NCBI RefSeq assembly: GCF_014204915.1
Contig: NZ_JACHMH010000001.1
Location: forward strand, 2,418,001-2,482,000
From: Crossiella cryophila
Lineage (GTDB): Bacteria > Actinomycetota > Actinomycetes > Mycobacteriales > Pseudonocardiaceae
Reading direction: 5' to 3'
Length of the DNA: 64,000 nt
Shown here one piece after another: positions 25,310 through 42,382 of the stretch. A program made the translations under genes and the position numbers. The notes beneath the pieces are model-generated. The model did not search any database, was not told the origin of the DNA, and was given only the letters and a program-made list of their open reading frames with translations. Position 1 is the first letter of the stretch, and the number at the start of each line of letters is the position of its first letter.

Positions 25310-26500
25310 ATGGCCGCAGAAACCTTTCCCTACGAGCGGAAATGCCCGTTCTCGCCGCCGGCGCGGTACGAGGAGATCATCGGCGCCAGGCCGGTGTCGA
25401 AGGTGCGGCTGGCCACCGGCATCGACGCCTGGCTGGTCTCCGGCTTCGCCGAGGCCAGGCAGCTGCTCACCGATTCGCGGGTGAGCGCCTCGCGCAAGCA
25501 CCCCGGCTACCCGTTCTACTTCGAGGCGCCGCCGGAGTTCCGCACCGACACCTCCTTCATCGCCTACGACCCGCCGCAGCACACCAACTCCCGCCGCAAG
25601 GTGGCCGCCTCCTTCACCCACCGCCAGGTGCGGCAGCTGCGCGGCGCGCTGGAGCGCAACACCGACGAGTGCATCGACCAGCTGCTGGCCGCCGGACCCG
25701 GCGCGGACCTGCACCAGCTGGTCTCGCTGCCGGCGCCGATGATCATGATCTGCGAGCTGCTCGGCGTGCCCCGCGAGGACCAGGGTTTCCTGCAGAAGCA
25801 CGGCGAGAACCTCTTCGGCGGCAGCTCCTCGCACGCCGAACGCCAGGCCGCCATGGTCGAGGTCGCCCAGTACCTGGACACGCTGGTGCGCCAGAAGATG
25901 GCCACCCCCGGCGATGACCTGATCAGCCGCGCCATCGCCGAGCACCGCGCCGAGAACGAGGACTTCGACGTCACCTCGCTGGTGCACATGTGCCGGATGC
26001 TGATCAACGGCGGCCACGAGACCACCGCCAACCACATCACCATGGGCGTGGCCGCGTTGCTGTCCCACCCCGACCAGCTGGCCAAACTCCGCGCGGACCC
26101 GGAGCTGCTCAAGCCGGCGATCGAGGAGCTGGTGCGCTGGCTCAGCCTCGGCGACCTCGCGGTGCCCAGGGTCGCGCTGGCCGATATCGAACTCGGCGGC
26201 GAGGTCATCCGCGCCGGCGAGGGCATCCTCTGCCTGTTGCAGGCGGCCAACCGCGATCCCGGCGAGTTCGACCGCCCGGACGAGTTCGACATCACCCGCG
26301 GCAGCCGCAGGCACATCGGCTTCGGCTACGGCGCGCACCTGTGCATCGGCGCGGACCTGGCCCGGCTGGAGCTGGAGGTCGTGCTGTCCCGGCTGCTCGA
26401 GCGGATTCCCACCCTGGGACTGGTGGACCCGGTGGAGAAGATCCCGGCCAAGGAGCGCGCGATCGTCTACGGCCTGTGGGAACTCAAGGTCACCTGGTGA
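25310..26500 (+). CDS. Cytochrome P450
   Basis: A 396-residue soluble class I P450: I-helix INGGHETTANH, K-helix EELVRW, and heme loop FGYGAHLCIGADLA with the thiolate Cys345. It starts at ATG 25310 (MAAETFPYERKCPFSPP). It needs external ferredoxin and reductase, not encoded here. Between the UvrA-like gene and the starter-unit genes, it likely hydroxylates, epoxidises or couples the aglycone or side chain; an epoxide in the side chain would agree with a DNA-alkylating product (inference). Confidence 0.92.
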   Translation: MAAETFPYERKCPFSPPARYEEIIGARPVSKVRLATGIDAWLVSGFAEARQLLTDSRVSASRKHPGYPFYFEAPPEFRTDTSFIAYDPPQHTNSRRKVAASFTHRQVRQLRGALERNTDECIDQLLAAGPGADLHQLVSLPAPMIMICELLGVPREDQGFLQKHGENLFGGSSSHAERQAAMVEVAQYLDTLVRQKMATPGDDLISRAIAEHRAENEDFDVTSLVHMCRMLINGGHETTANHITMGVAALLSHPDQLAKLRADPELLKPAIEELVRWLSLGDLAVPRVALADIELGGEVIRAGEGILCLLQAANRDPGEFDRPDEFDITRGSRRHIGFGYGAHLCIGADLARLELEVVLSRLLERIPTLGLVDPVEKIPAKERAIVYGLWELKVTW

Positions 26501-26530
26501 GCCCGTTAGCCGACCGGCCGGAGGTGCCCG

Positions 26531-27574
26531 GTGCGATTTGACGACATCTACCTGCGTGGCACCGGATCCTGGCTGCCGCCAAGACGAACGCTGGCCGAGG
26601 CGGTGGCCGCGGGGGAGTGCCCGGCGATGCTGCCCGAGCGCACCGGCATGGACGCGGTGGCGGTCTCGGCTGGGGAGTCCGCGCCGGAGATGGCCGTGCT
26701 GGCCGCGCGGACCGCGCTGGCCACCGCCGGGTCCGGACCCGGTGACGTGGACCTGATCCTGCACGCCGACACCTACTACCAGGGCCACGACGTCTGGGCG
26801 GTGGCCTCCTACATCCAGCGCGAGACCGTCGGCAACCAGTGCCCGGCGATCGAGATCCGGCAGATGTCCAACGGCGGCCTGGCCGCACTGGACCTGGCCG
26901 CCTCCTACCTGCTCGCCGGGCCGGGCCGCCGGGACGCGTTGATCACCACCGGCGACCGGTACTGCCCACCCGGTTTCGACCGCTGGCGAGCCGATCCCGG
27001 CACGCCGTACGGGGACGGCGGCGCGGCGGTGGTGCTGTCCCGGCGCGGCGGGTTCGCCCGGCTCCGCTCGCTGGCCACCTTCGCCGACCCCGAGCTGGAA
27101 CCCTCGCACCGCGGTGAGGACCCCTTCGGCGACGCGCCGCTGTCGCACCGCAGCCCGATCGGCTTCGAGGAGGTCACCAAGTCGTTCAACCGCAAGCACG
27201 GGATGTCCTTCGCGCTGCGCCGGGTGGCGCAGGGGCAGACCACCGTGCTCAAGCACGCGCTGGCCGAGGCCGAACTCGAACTCGCCGAGGCGGACTGGGT
27301 GATCCTGCCCAACTTCGGCCGGATCCGGCTGGAATCGCTGTACTACGACCGGTTCGGCATCGAGCAGGCGCGCACCGCCTGGGACTGGGGCCGCACCGTC
27401 GGCCACCTGGGCGCGGGCGATCAGTTCGCCGGTCTGGACCACCTGGTGCGCACCGGCGCGGTCAAACCGGGGGAGAAGTGCGTGCTGGTCAGTGTCGGTG
27501 CGGGATACAGCTGGGGTTGTGCTGTAGTGGAAATCGAGGAACCCATGCCCTCGCTGGGGATCAGTGGTTCTTGA
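26531..27574 (+). CDS. DpsC-like KAS III acyltransferase with Ser-His-Asp triad
   Basis: A 347-residue KAS III-fold protein that is not a normal FabH. The cysteine position is serine (IRQMSNGGLAAL, Ser113), the usual HQANxRI histidine is Asn (LPNFGRIRL), and the last motif is GHLGAGDQ, giving a Ser113-His292-Asp297 triad. The same spacing is reported for DpsC of daunorubicin (Ser118, His297, Asp302; from memory), which chooses the starter unit, and related CerJ/ChlB3-type proteins move acyl groups between carriers. Start GTG 26531 follows CGGAGG. Placed 69 bp before the type I PKS gene, it should pass the PKS product to the type II ACP or KS. Confidence 0.88.
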   Translation: MRFDDIYLRGTGSWLPPRRTLAEAVAAGECPAMLPERTGMDAVAVSAGESAPEMAVLAARTALATAGSGPGDVDLILHADTYYQGHDVWAVASYIQRETVGNQCPAIEIRQMSNGGLAALDLAASYLLAGPGRRDALITTGDRYCPPGFDRWRADPGTPYGDGGAAVVLSRRGGFARLRSLATFADPELEPSHRGEDPFGDAPLSHRSPIGFEEVTKSFNRKHGMSFALRRVAQGQTTVLKHALAEAELELAEADWVILPNFGRIRLESLYYDRFGIEQARTAWDWGRTVGHLGAGDQFAGLDHLVRTGAVKPGEKCVLVSVGAGYSWGCAVVEIEEPMPSLGISGS

Positions 27575-27643
27575 GTCGTAGTCCGGTTGGGGTTTTTACC
27601 GTCGCCACAACGGCTTTTCCCCCGCCACTGTGGAGACACCAAT

Positions 27644-36823
<9,180 letters not shown>

Positions 36824-36829
36824 GGCGCC

Positions 36830-36868
36830 GGGCCGGATCGCGCTGCCCGAACCAGCGCGATCCGGCCC
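36830..36868 (+). terminator. Hairpin terminator after the PKS gene
   Basis: A perfect 16-bp stem (36830-36845 with 36853-36868, 7-nt loop) starts 7 bp after the PKS stop codon. The next gene has its own promoter. Confidence 0.85.
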
Positions 36869-36997
36869 GCCCCGAACAGCCAGACCGAAGGGCTGCCACG
36901 GATGCGAGCCGATGGTCGCGAGGCGGGCAACAGGATGAAGCGGACGGGCTGATACCGCGCGGCGACCTGGTCGGCCGGTTCCGGCCACCCCCACCCG

Positions 36998-37063
36998 TTG
37001 ACACCGCCATGTGTGAGTGGTTAATTACTCCTCAACGAAAGAGTGAGTGGTCCATCACTCACT
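36998..37063 (+). promoter_or_regulatory. Sigma-70-type promoter with two operator repeats
   Basis: TTGACA (36998-37003) and TTAATT (37021-37026) are separated by exactly 17 bp. GTGAGTGGT occurs at 37013 and 37043, 30 bp apart. The first lies in a near-palindrome GAGTGGTTAATTACTC over the -10; the second in a perfect 8-bp inverted repeat AGTGAGTG-N6-CACTCACT (37042-37063). This is the layout of a promoter blocked by a TetR-like repressor. It drives the 37080 gene. Confidence 0.65.
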
Positions 37064-37079
37064 ACCGAGAGGACAAGCC

Positions 37080-38606
37080 ATGATCGCCGTCAAGTTGGTG
37101 GCCGCCGCACTCGCCGCCGCGGTGCTCGCCCCCATGCCCGCCGCGGCCGCACCCGCGGCACCGACCGCCGCCACGACCGCGACCGGCACGGCAGCCGACA
37201 CCGCGACAGCCGAGTCCGCCCCAGCCTCCGCCTCACCCCTGACCCCGAAGCCCGCCCCGATCACCTGGCAGCCCTGCACCGACCCCGACTTCAAGGGCCT
37301 CGACTGCGGCACCACCCGGGTCCCCGTCGACTGGTCCCGCCCCCGCGCGGGCGAGATCTCCCTCTCCCTCATCCGGCGCAAGGCCGACGAACCCGCACGC
37401 CGGATCGGCAGTCTGCTGCTCAACAACGGCGCGGGCGGGTCGAGCATCGAGCAGCTCCGGTACGCCATCCGGTTCGGCTTCGTCGAGCAGTTACCCGTTG
37501 GCAAGCGGTTCGACCTGGTCGCGGTCGACCCGCGCGGGGTCGGCCACAGCACCCCGACGACCTGCGCGAACCGCCCGGAGCGCGCCCCCGGCGTGACCTA
37601 CTTCCCCGCCAACGAGCAGCAGTACCGCGCGCTGGTGGAGAACAACCGCGCGCTGGCCGCGGCGTGTGAGAACCAGCAGCTGCTGGCCAACGTGGATCTC
37701 GCCAGCACCGCCCGCGACATGGAAGCCGTCCGCATCGGGCTCGGCGAGAAGCAGCTCAACTGGTACGGCATCCACTACAGCACCCTGCTCGGCAAGACCT
37801 ACGCCCAGCTCTTCCCCGGCAGGCTGCGCACCCTGTTCGCCGACAGCGCCCTGGACGACGCGCAGTCCCCGATCGCCCGGCTGGCCGCGGAGATCAGCAC
37901 CGCCGAGCAGTCGTTCAACCGGTTCGTCGACTGGTGCCGCACCGACGCCCAGTGCGTGCTGCACGGACAGGACGTCGCGGGGCTGTTCGACCGGCTCGTC
38001 GCCGACGCCGACCGGCGGCCGATCGCCACCAAGGACCCCCGGCGCTCGCTCTCCGGTGAGGACATCCGCTCGGCCATGCAGGACTTCCTCAACATCAGGT
38101 TCCCGCAGTGGCCGGAGACCGCCCAGGCGATCAAGCAGGCCGTCGCCGGTGACGCGACCGCCTTCACCGTGGTGCAGGACAAGACCCTCAACCGGGTCCA
38201 GGCCCTGACCCGCGCCTGCCTGGACACCACGCCCGCCGCCACCGGCTACGCCGAACTCGCCCAGCTCGCCCTGATGGCCAAGCAGCTCTCGCCGCACCTC
38301 GGCGGCGCCGTGCAGGGCTGGAGCCACCTGGCCGGTTGCCAGGGCTGGCCGGTGCGGACCAAGCAGCCGGTGACCGCGCCGCTGCGCGACCTGCCGCCCG
38401 CCCTGATCGTCCAGTCCACCCACCAGTCCTCGGCCGCCTACCAGTGGGGTTTCGGCCTCTCCGCCCGGTTGCCCGGCAGCGTGGTGCTCTCCCGCGAGGG
38501 CGACGACTACTCGATGATCCTGTTCTCCCCCTGCGTCCGCGACGCCATGGACACCTACCTCACCGAACGACGACTGCCCGCGCCCGGCGCGCTCTGCACC
38601 AACTGA
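37080..38606 (+). CDS. Secreted TAP-like protein lacking catalytic residues
   Basis: A 508-residue protein with a Sec signal peptide (about residues 1-24) and an Ala/Thr-rich linker, then the alpha/beta-hydrolase of the tripeptidyl aminopeptidase family (LLNNGAGGSS, VAVDPRGVGHSTPTTC). The nucleophile elbow is YGIHYST instead of YGxSYGT, so Ser is His232 and the second Gly is Ser. The acid region (QSTHQSSAAYQWG) and the GHG histidine region (REGDDYSM) have also lost their residues. It therefore looks like a pseudo-enzyme, perhaps a binding or sequestration protein. Its own operator-bearing promoter and position next to the PKS suggest inducible control. ATG 37080 follows GAGAGGACAA. Confidence 0.75.
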   Translation: MIAVKLVAAALAAAVLAPMPAAAAPAAPTAATTATGTAADTATAESAPASASPLTPKPAPITWQPCTDPDFKGLDCGTTRVPVDWSRPRAGEISLSLIRRKADEPARRIGSLLLNNGAGGSSIEQLRYAIRFGFVEQLPVGKRFDLVAVDPRGVGHSTPTTCANRPERAPGVTYFPANEQQYRALVENNRALAAACENQQLLANVDLASTARDMEAVRIGLGEKQLNWYGIHYSTLLGKTYAQLFPGRLRTLFADSALDDAQSPIARLAAEISTAEQSFNRFVDWCRTDAQCVLHGQDVAGLFDRLVADADRRPIATKDPRRSLSGEDIRSAMQDFLNIRFPQWPETAQAIKQAVAGDATAFTVVQDKTLNRVQALTRACLDTTPAATGYAELAQLALMAKQLSPHLGGAVQGWSHLAGCQGWPVRTKQPVTAPLRDLPPALIVQSTHQSSAAYQWGFGLSARLPGSVVLSREGDDYSMILFSPCVRDAMDTYLTERRLPAPGALCTN

Positions 38607-38634
38607 ATCCCCTCACCTGCAAAGGAATTCCAGC

Positions 38635-39582
38635 ATGAACGCCGACCGTGAAACGCACATCGTCTTCGGCACCGGCCCCGCCGGGCTGACCCTGATCGAC
38701 GAACTGCTCGCCCGGGGTCACCACGTCCGCGCGGTCAACCGCAGCGGCTCCGCCCCGGTCCCGCCCGAGGTCGAACTGCTCGCCGCCGACGTCACCGACC
38801 TCGACGCCATGCGCTCGATCTGTGCGGGCGCCACCACCATCTACCACTGCGCGCACGCCCCGTACGAACTCTGGGCCGACCTGCTCTTCCGCTTCCAGGC
38901 CGGTTTCCTGGCCGGCGCGGCCAGCAGCGGCGCCCGCCTGGTGGTCACCGACACGCTCTACATGTACGGCCCCACCGGCGGCGCCCCGATGACCGAGCAG
39001 ACCCCGCACCACGCCACCTCGCACAAGGGCAGGCTGCGCGCCGAGATCGCCGATCGCTACCTGGCCGCGCACGCCAGTGGCGAGGCCACCGTGACCATCG
39101 CCCGCGCCGCCGACTTCTACGGCCCGCGCGTGCTCAACTCCGCACTCGGCGGCGCCACCTTCATCCCAGCCCTCAAGGGAGAACCGGTCATCGCCTTCGG
39201 CGACCTCGACCAGCCGCACGCCTACAGCTACATCGGCGACGTCGCCGATGCACTGGCCACCCTCGGCGAACACCCCGACGCCCCCGGCCGCGCCTGGCAC
39301 GTCCCGACCACCTCGACGCACAGCACCCGCGAGGTCCACCAGCTCATCGGCGACCGCCTCGGCCACCGGCTCACCCCGGAAATCCTGGCCACGCCAACCG
39401 ATCAGGCCTGGGGCCCCTTCGACGCCACCCTCATGCGCGAGTACGCCGAGCTGTTCTACCAGTACCTGGAACCGCAGATCGTGGACTGCCAGGCCATCGC
39501 CGACACCTTCGGCCTGCACCCGACCCCCATCGAGAAGGCCCTGGACACCACCATCGCCTGGTACCGCCAACTCCTGGCCTGA
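38635..39582 (+). CDS. NAD-dependent epimerase/dehydratase-type SDR
   Basis: A 315-residue extended SDR-like protein. The nucleotide loop is GTGPAGLTL, the catalytic-region segment DTLYMYGP lies where the SxxxYxxxK site would be but has no clear YxxxK, and ADFYGPRV and SYIGDVADAL follow. It is 28 bp after the TAP-like gene and probably shares its transcript. Such atypical SDRs act on small hydrophobic substrates; whether it belongs to the polyketide pathway is uncertain. Confidence 0.75.
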   Translation: MNADRETHIVFGTGPAGLTLIDELLARGHHVRAVNRSGSAPVPPEVELLAADVTDLDAMRSICAGATTIYHCAHAPYELWADLLFRFQAGFLAGAASSGARLVVTDTLYMYGPTGGAPMTEQTPHHATSHKGRLRAEIADRYLAAHASGEATVTIARAADFYGPRVLNSALGGATFIPALKGEPVIAFGDLDQPHAYSYIGDVADALATLGEHPDAPGRAWHVPTTSTHSTREVHQLIGDRLGHRLTPEILATPTDQAWGPFDATLMREYAELFYQYLEPQIVDCQAIADTFGLHPTPIEKALDTTIAWYRQLLA

Positions 39583-39596
39583 CCCCAGGAACAACA

Positions 39597-39627
39597 ACGG
39601 CCGGCGAACCCCGAGTTCGCCGGCCGT
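39597..39627. terminator. Hairpin terminator
   Basis: A perfect 13-bp stem (39597-39609 with 39615-39627) starts 14 bp after the SDR stop; it also lies downstream of tRNA-Lys on the other strand. Confidence 0.8.
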
Positions 39628-39699
39628 CGCCATCGCTCCACAGTGGACAGAGAAAAAAACAACCCCACCAGCCGGAGCTGATGGGGTCGATCCATGTTG

Positions 39700-39772
<73 letters not shown>

Positions 39773-40072
39773 TGGTCTTTCCGTGTCTTCCGGGGGCTCC
39801 CCGTCCGACGTGGAGAACATTAGCACAGGGGTTTCGCAGACTAGAAATCGGCTGGTCATGACGTTGGTGCTACTCCGTTCAGGGGATCTTTGGGTGATCA
39901 TGGGAAGTGGGCAACCCGGTGCGGGGCCCTGGCGTCCTTTGGGGTAGAAGAGAGTGCTCCGTCCGATCTGGACTCCTCGTCCGAGGTCTTACGGTTTCCA
40001 CACACACGGACGGTGCGCCCATGTAGCACACTGTGTTCCGCCTCTGAACGACTTCGAACGGACGGATCGACC
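39773..40072 (+). other. Upstream region of the L,D-transpeptidase gene
   Basis: About 300 bp between the tRNA-Lys 5' end and the transpeptidase start, divergent for both. It must contain both promoters. Reading frames run through it but lack coding character. No clear operator is seen. Confidence 0.4.
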
Positions 40073-41287
40073 ATGGTGGTGTTCGGTAGCCCCGCGGTTC
40101 GCCGCACGCCTCGCGCGCTGCTGGTGGCGACGCTGGGCCTGGCAGCCGTGCTGGTTGCTGGTTGCACGGGCAGCGCGCCCGCGGAGACGCAGCCGAAGCA
40201 GGCCGCCGACACTTCGACAGCCGCGCCCAAACCGCCGATCAACCTGGCGCTCACGCCCGCGGACGCGGCGGCCAACGTCGCCCCGGGCGAGCCGGTGACG
40301 GTGGTGGCGAGCAACGGCACGCTCGGCGAGATCGCGCTGACCAACGCCGAGGGCAAGCAGGTCCCCGGTGAGTTCACCCCGGACAAGACCAAGTGGACCT
40401 CGACCGAGGCACTCGGTTACGACAAGAAGTACACGCTCTCCGCCGCTGGCAAGGGCGCCGACGGCAAGGACAGCACCGCCAAGTCGGCGTTCAGCACGGT
40501 GAAGCCGGGCAAGCAGATCGCCATCAACGTGTTCAACCCCAAGAACGGGGAGACCGTCGGCGTCGGTATGCCGCTGCAGTTCGGCTTCTCCACCGCGCCG
40601 CCGGACAAGAAGGCCGCCGAGCGGGCCATCCAGATCACCACCGAGCCCAAGACCGAGGGCGCCTTCTACTGGTTCTCCGACAAGGAGGTCCGCTGGCGCC
40701 CCGAGCACTACTGGAAGCCCGGTACCAAGATCAACGTGAACGCCGCCATCTACGGCAAGAGCCTGGGCGGCAACACCTTCGGCATGGAGGACCGCAAGGC
40801 CGCGGTCACCGTCGGCGACGAGTTCGTCGCCGAAGCCGACGGCAAGTCCCACCAAATGATCATCAAGGTCAACGGCAAGGTAGTGAAGGAGATGCCCATC
40901 TCGATGGGCCGCCCCGCCTTCCCCTCCAACAACGGCACCCACGTCGTGACCGAACGCCACGCCTCCAAGCTGATGGACTCCACCACCTACGGCCTCTCCC
41001 TGGACCAGGGCGGCTACAAAACCCCGGTCAAGTGGGCCACCCGCATCAGCAACGGCGGCATCTTCATCCACGGCGCCCCCTGGTCAGTCCGAGACCAAGG
41101 CCGCCGCAACGTAAGCCACGGCTGCCTGAACGCCTCCCTCGACAACGCCAAGTGGTTCTACGACAACGCCAAAAAGGGCGACATCGTCGTGGTGACCAAC
41201 ACGGGCGGACCGACGCTGCAGCCGTGGGACGGCTTCGGCGACTGGCAGGTCCCGTGGGTCGAATGGCTCAAGGGCGGCAAGAAGTAA
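40073..41287 (+). CDS. L,D-transpeptidase lipoprotein
   Basis: A 404-residue lipoprotein: basic N-terminus, hydrophobic segment and lipobox LVAGC near residue 28, a Ser/Ala-rich linker, two Ig-like domains, then the YkuD catalytic domain with HGAPWSVRDQGRRNVSHGCLN (His, then Ser-His-Gly-Cys-Leu-Asn). It forms 3-3 cross-links in peptidoglycan on the outer face of the membrane, like the LdtMt enzymes of mycobacteria. A C-terminal Trp-rich extension (WDGFGDWQVPWVEWL) is also typical. ATG 40073 is chosen because it gives the lipoprotein signal. Confidence 0.94.
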   Translation: MVVFGSPAVRRTPRALLVATLGLAAVLVAGCTGSAPAETQPKQAADTSTAAPKPPINLALTPADAAANVAPGEPVTVVASNGTLGEIALTNAEGKQVPGEFTPDKTKWTSTEALGYDKKYTLSAAGKGADGKDSTAKSAFSTVKPGKQIAINVFNPKNGETVGVGMPLQFGFSTAPPDKKAAERAIQITTEPKTEGAFYWFSDKEVRWRPEHYWKPGTKINVNAAIYGKSLGGNTFGMEDRKAAVTVGDEFVAEADGKSHQMIIKVNGKVVKEMPISMGRPAFPSNNGTHVVTERHASKLMDSTTYGLSLDQGGYKTPVKWATRISNGGIFIHGAPWSVRDQGRRNVSHGCLNASLDNAKWFYDNAKKGDIVVVTNTGGPTLQPWDGFGDWQVPWVEWLKGGKK

Positions 41288-41311
41288 CCAAGACCACAAA
41301 AGCACCAAAGC

Positions 41312-41346
41312 CGAAGGGGTCCCGCGCCAGGCGCGGGACCCCTTCG
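41312..41346 (+). terminator. Hairpin terminator after the L,D-transpeptidase gene
   Basis: A perfect 16-bp stem (41312-41327 with 41331-41346, 3-nt loop), 24 bp after the stop codon. Confidence 0.85.
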
Positions 41347-41464
41347 GCGTAACAAGAGGAAGACAAGAGGCAGTGCCCACCCAACCCGACCACGCTGGTT
41401 CGGCACCACCCGCACCGTGGGGGTCCGGGGGCTCGGCCCCCGGTGTGGGATACGAAAACGCGAA

Positions 41465-41494
41465 ACCCCTCTCCCGCGAAGCGGAGAGAGGGGT
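41465..41494 (-). terminator. Terminator downstream of tRNA-His
   Basis: A 13-bp stem with one bulged base and a GAA loop lies 11 bp beyond the 3' end of the minus-strand tRNA-His. The remaining bases between 41347 and 41464 show nothing recognisable. Confidence 0.65.
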
Positions 41495-41504
41495 CCCGTG
41501 AGCG

Positions 41505-41577
41505 GGTGAGTGACGGGACTTGAACCCGCGACATCTCGGACCACAACCGAGTGCTCTACCAGCTGAGCTACACCCAC
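41505..41577 (-). tRNA. tRNA-His (GTG)
   Basis: Read from the minus strand: acceptor GTGGGTG pairs with CACTCAC, D arm AGCTCAGCTGGTAGAGC, anticodon loop TTGTGGT (anticodon GTG, His), T arm GGGTTCAAGTCCC. Base 41578 encodes the extra G-1 typical of tRNA-His. CCA is not encoded. It lies just downstream of the oligoribonuclease gene on the same strand. Confidence 0.95.
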
Positions 41578-41643
41578 CATGTGCTGCTCACCGTTGCCGG
41601 TGAGCGGTACGGACACATACTAGCGTGCCGGTGCCACAAGATT

Positions 41644-42264
41644 CTAATCGGCTGCCTTCTTGGGGCGTTGGGCCTGGAGAGCGCGGGCGGCGGCGTGGGT
41701 CTGCTCGGTGGTCGGGCCGGGCTGGGGGACGAAGACGGTGCGGCGGTAGTAGGCGAGTTCGGTGATCGACTCGCGGATGTCGGCGAGGGCCCGGTGGGCC
41801 AGGCCCTTGGCCGGCTGGCCGTAGTAGACCTTCGGGTACCAGCGCCGGGCCAGCTCCTTGATACTGGAGACGTCCACCATGCGGTAGTGCAGGTGGGCGT
41901 CGAGCAGGTGCATGTCCCTGGCGATGAAGCCGCGGTCGGTGGCGATGGAGTTGCCTGCCAGCGGCGCGGAGCGCACCTCGGGCACGTACTCCTTGATGTA
42001 GTCGAGCACCTGGCGCTCGGCCTCGGCCAGGGTCACCGTGGAACGCCGGACCTCTTCGGTGAGGCCGGAGCGGGCGTGCATGTCGCGCACGACGTCCGGC
42101 ATGCTGTCCAGCACCTCGTCGGCGGCGTGGATCACGATGTCCACCCCGTCACCGAGGATGTTGAGTTCCGCGTCGGTGACCAAAGCGGCAATCTCGATGA
42201 GGGCGTCCTTGCTGAGGTCCAGCCCGGTCATCTCACAGTCGATCCACACTAGACGGTCTGTCAC
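41644..42264 (-). CDS. orn: Oligoribonuclease
   Basis: A 206-residue DEDDh exonuclease: [10 protein letters not shown] (Asp and Glu ligands), the middle Asp region, and [12 protein letters not shown] (His and Asp). It degrades 2-5-nt RNA remnants and pGpG. Length and motifs match Orn. In actinobacteria it often lies beside tRNA-His, as here. ATG 42264. Confidence 0.97.
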   Translation of the reverse strand: MTDRLVWIDCEMTGLDLSKDALIEIAALVTDAELNILGDGVDIVIHAADEVLDSMPDVVRDMHARSGLTEEVRRSTVTLAEAERQVLDYIKEYVPEVRSAPLAGNSIATDRGFIARDMHLLDAHLHYRMVDVSSIKELARRWYPKVYYGQPAKGLAHRALADIRESITELAYYRRTVFVPQPGPTTEQTHAAARALQAQRPKKAAD

Positions 42265-42382
42265 CCGGGTGAGCCTATCCCGCGACGGCGCGTCACACTC
42301 CCGTGGCGCACAGCAGGTCGGCGGCCTTTTTCCGTCTTACCCTCGTTCGGCGGGCACGGCGCCCGGTCTGGAGGAGGTCGGC

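Noticed and set aside
26531-27574. FabH-type fatty acid KAS III
   Set aside because: The catalytic Cys, His and Asn positions are Ser, Asn and His; the pattern fits DpsC-type acyltransferases.
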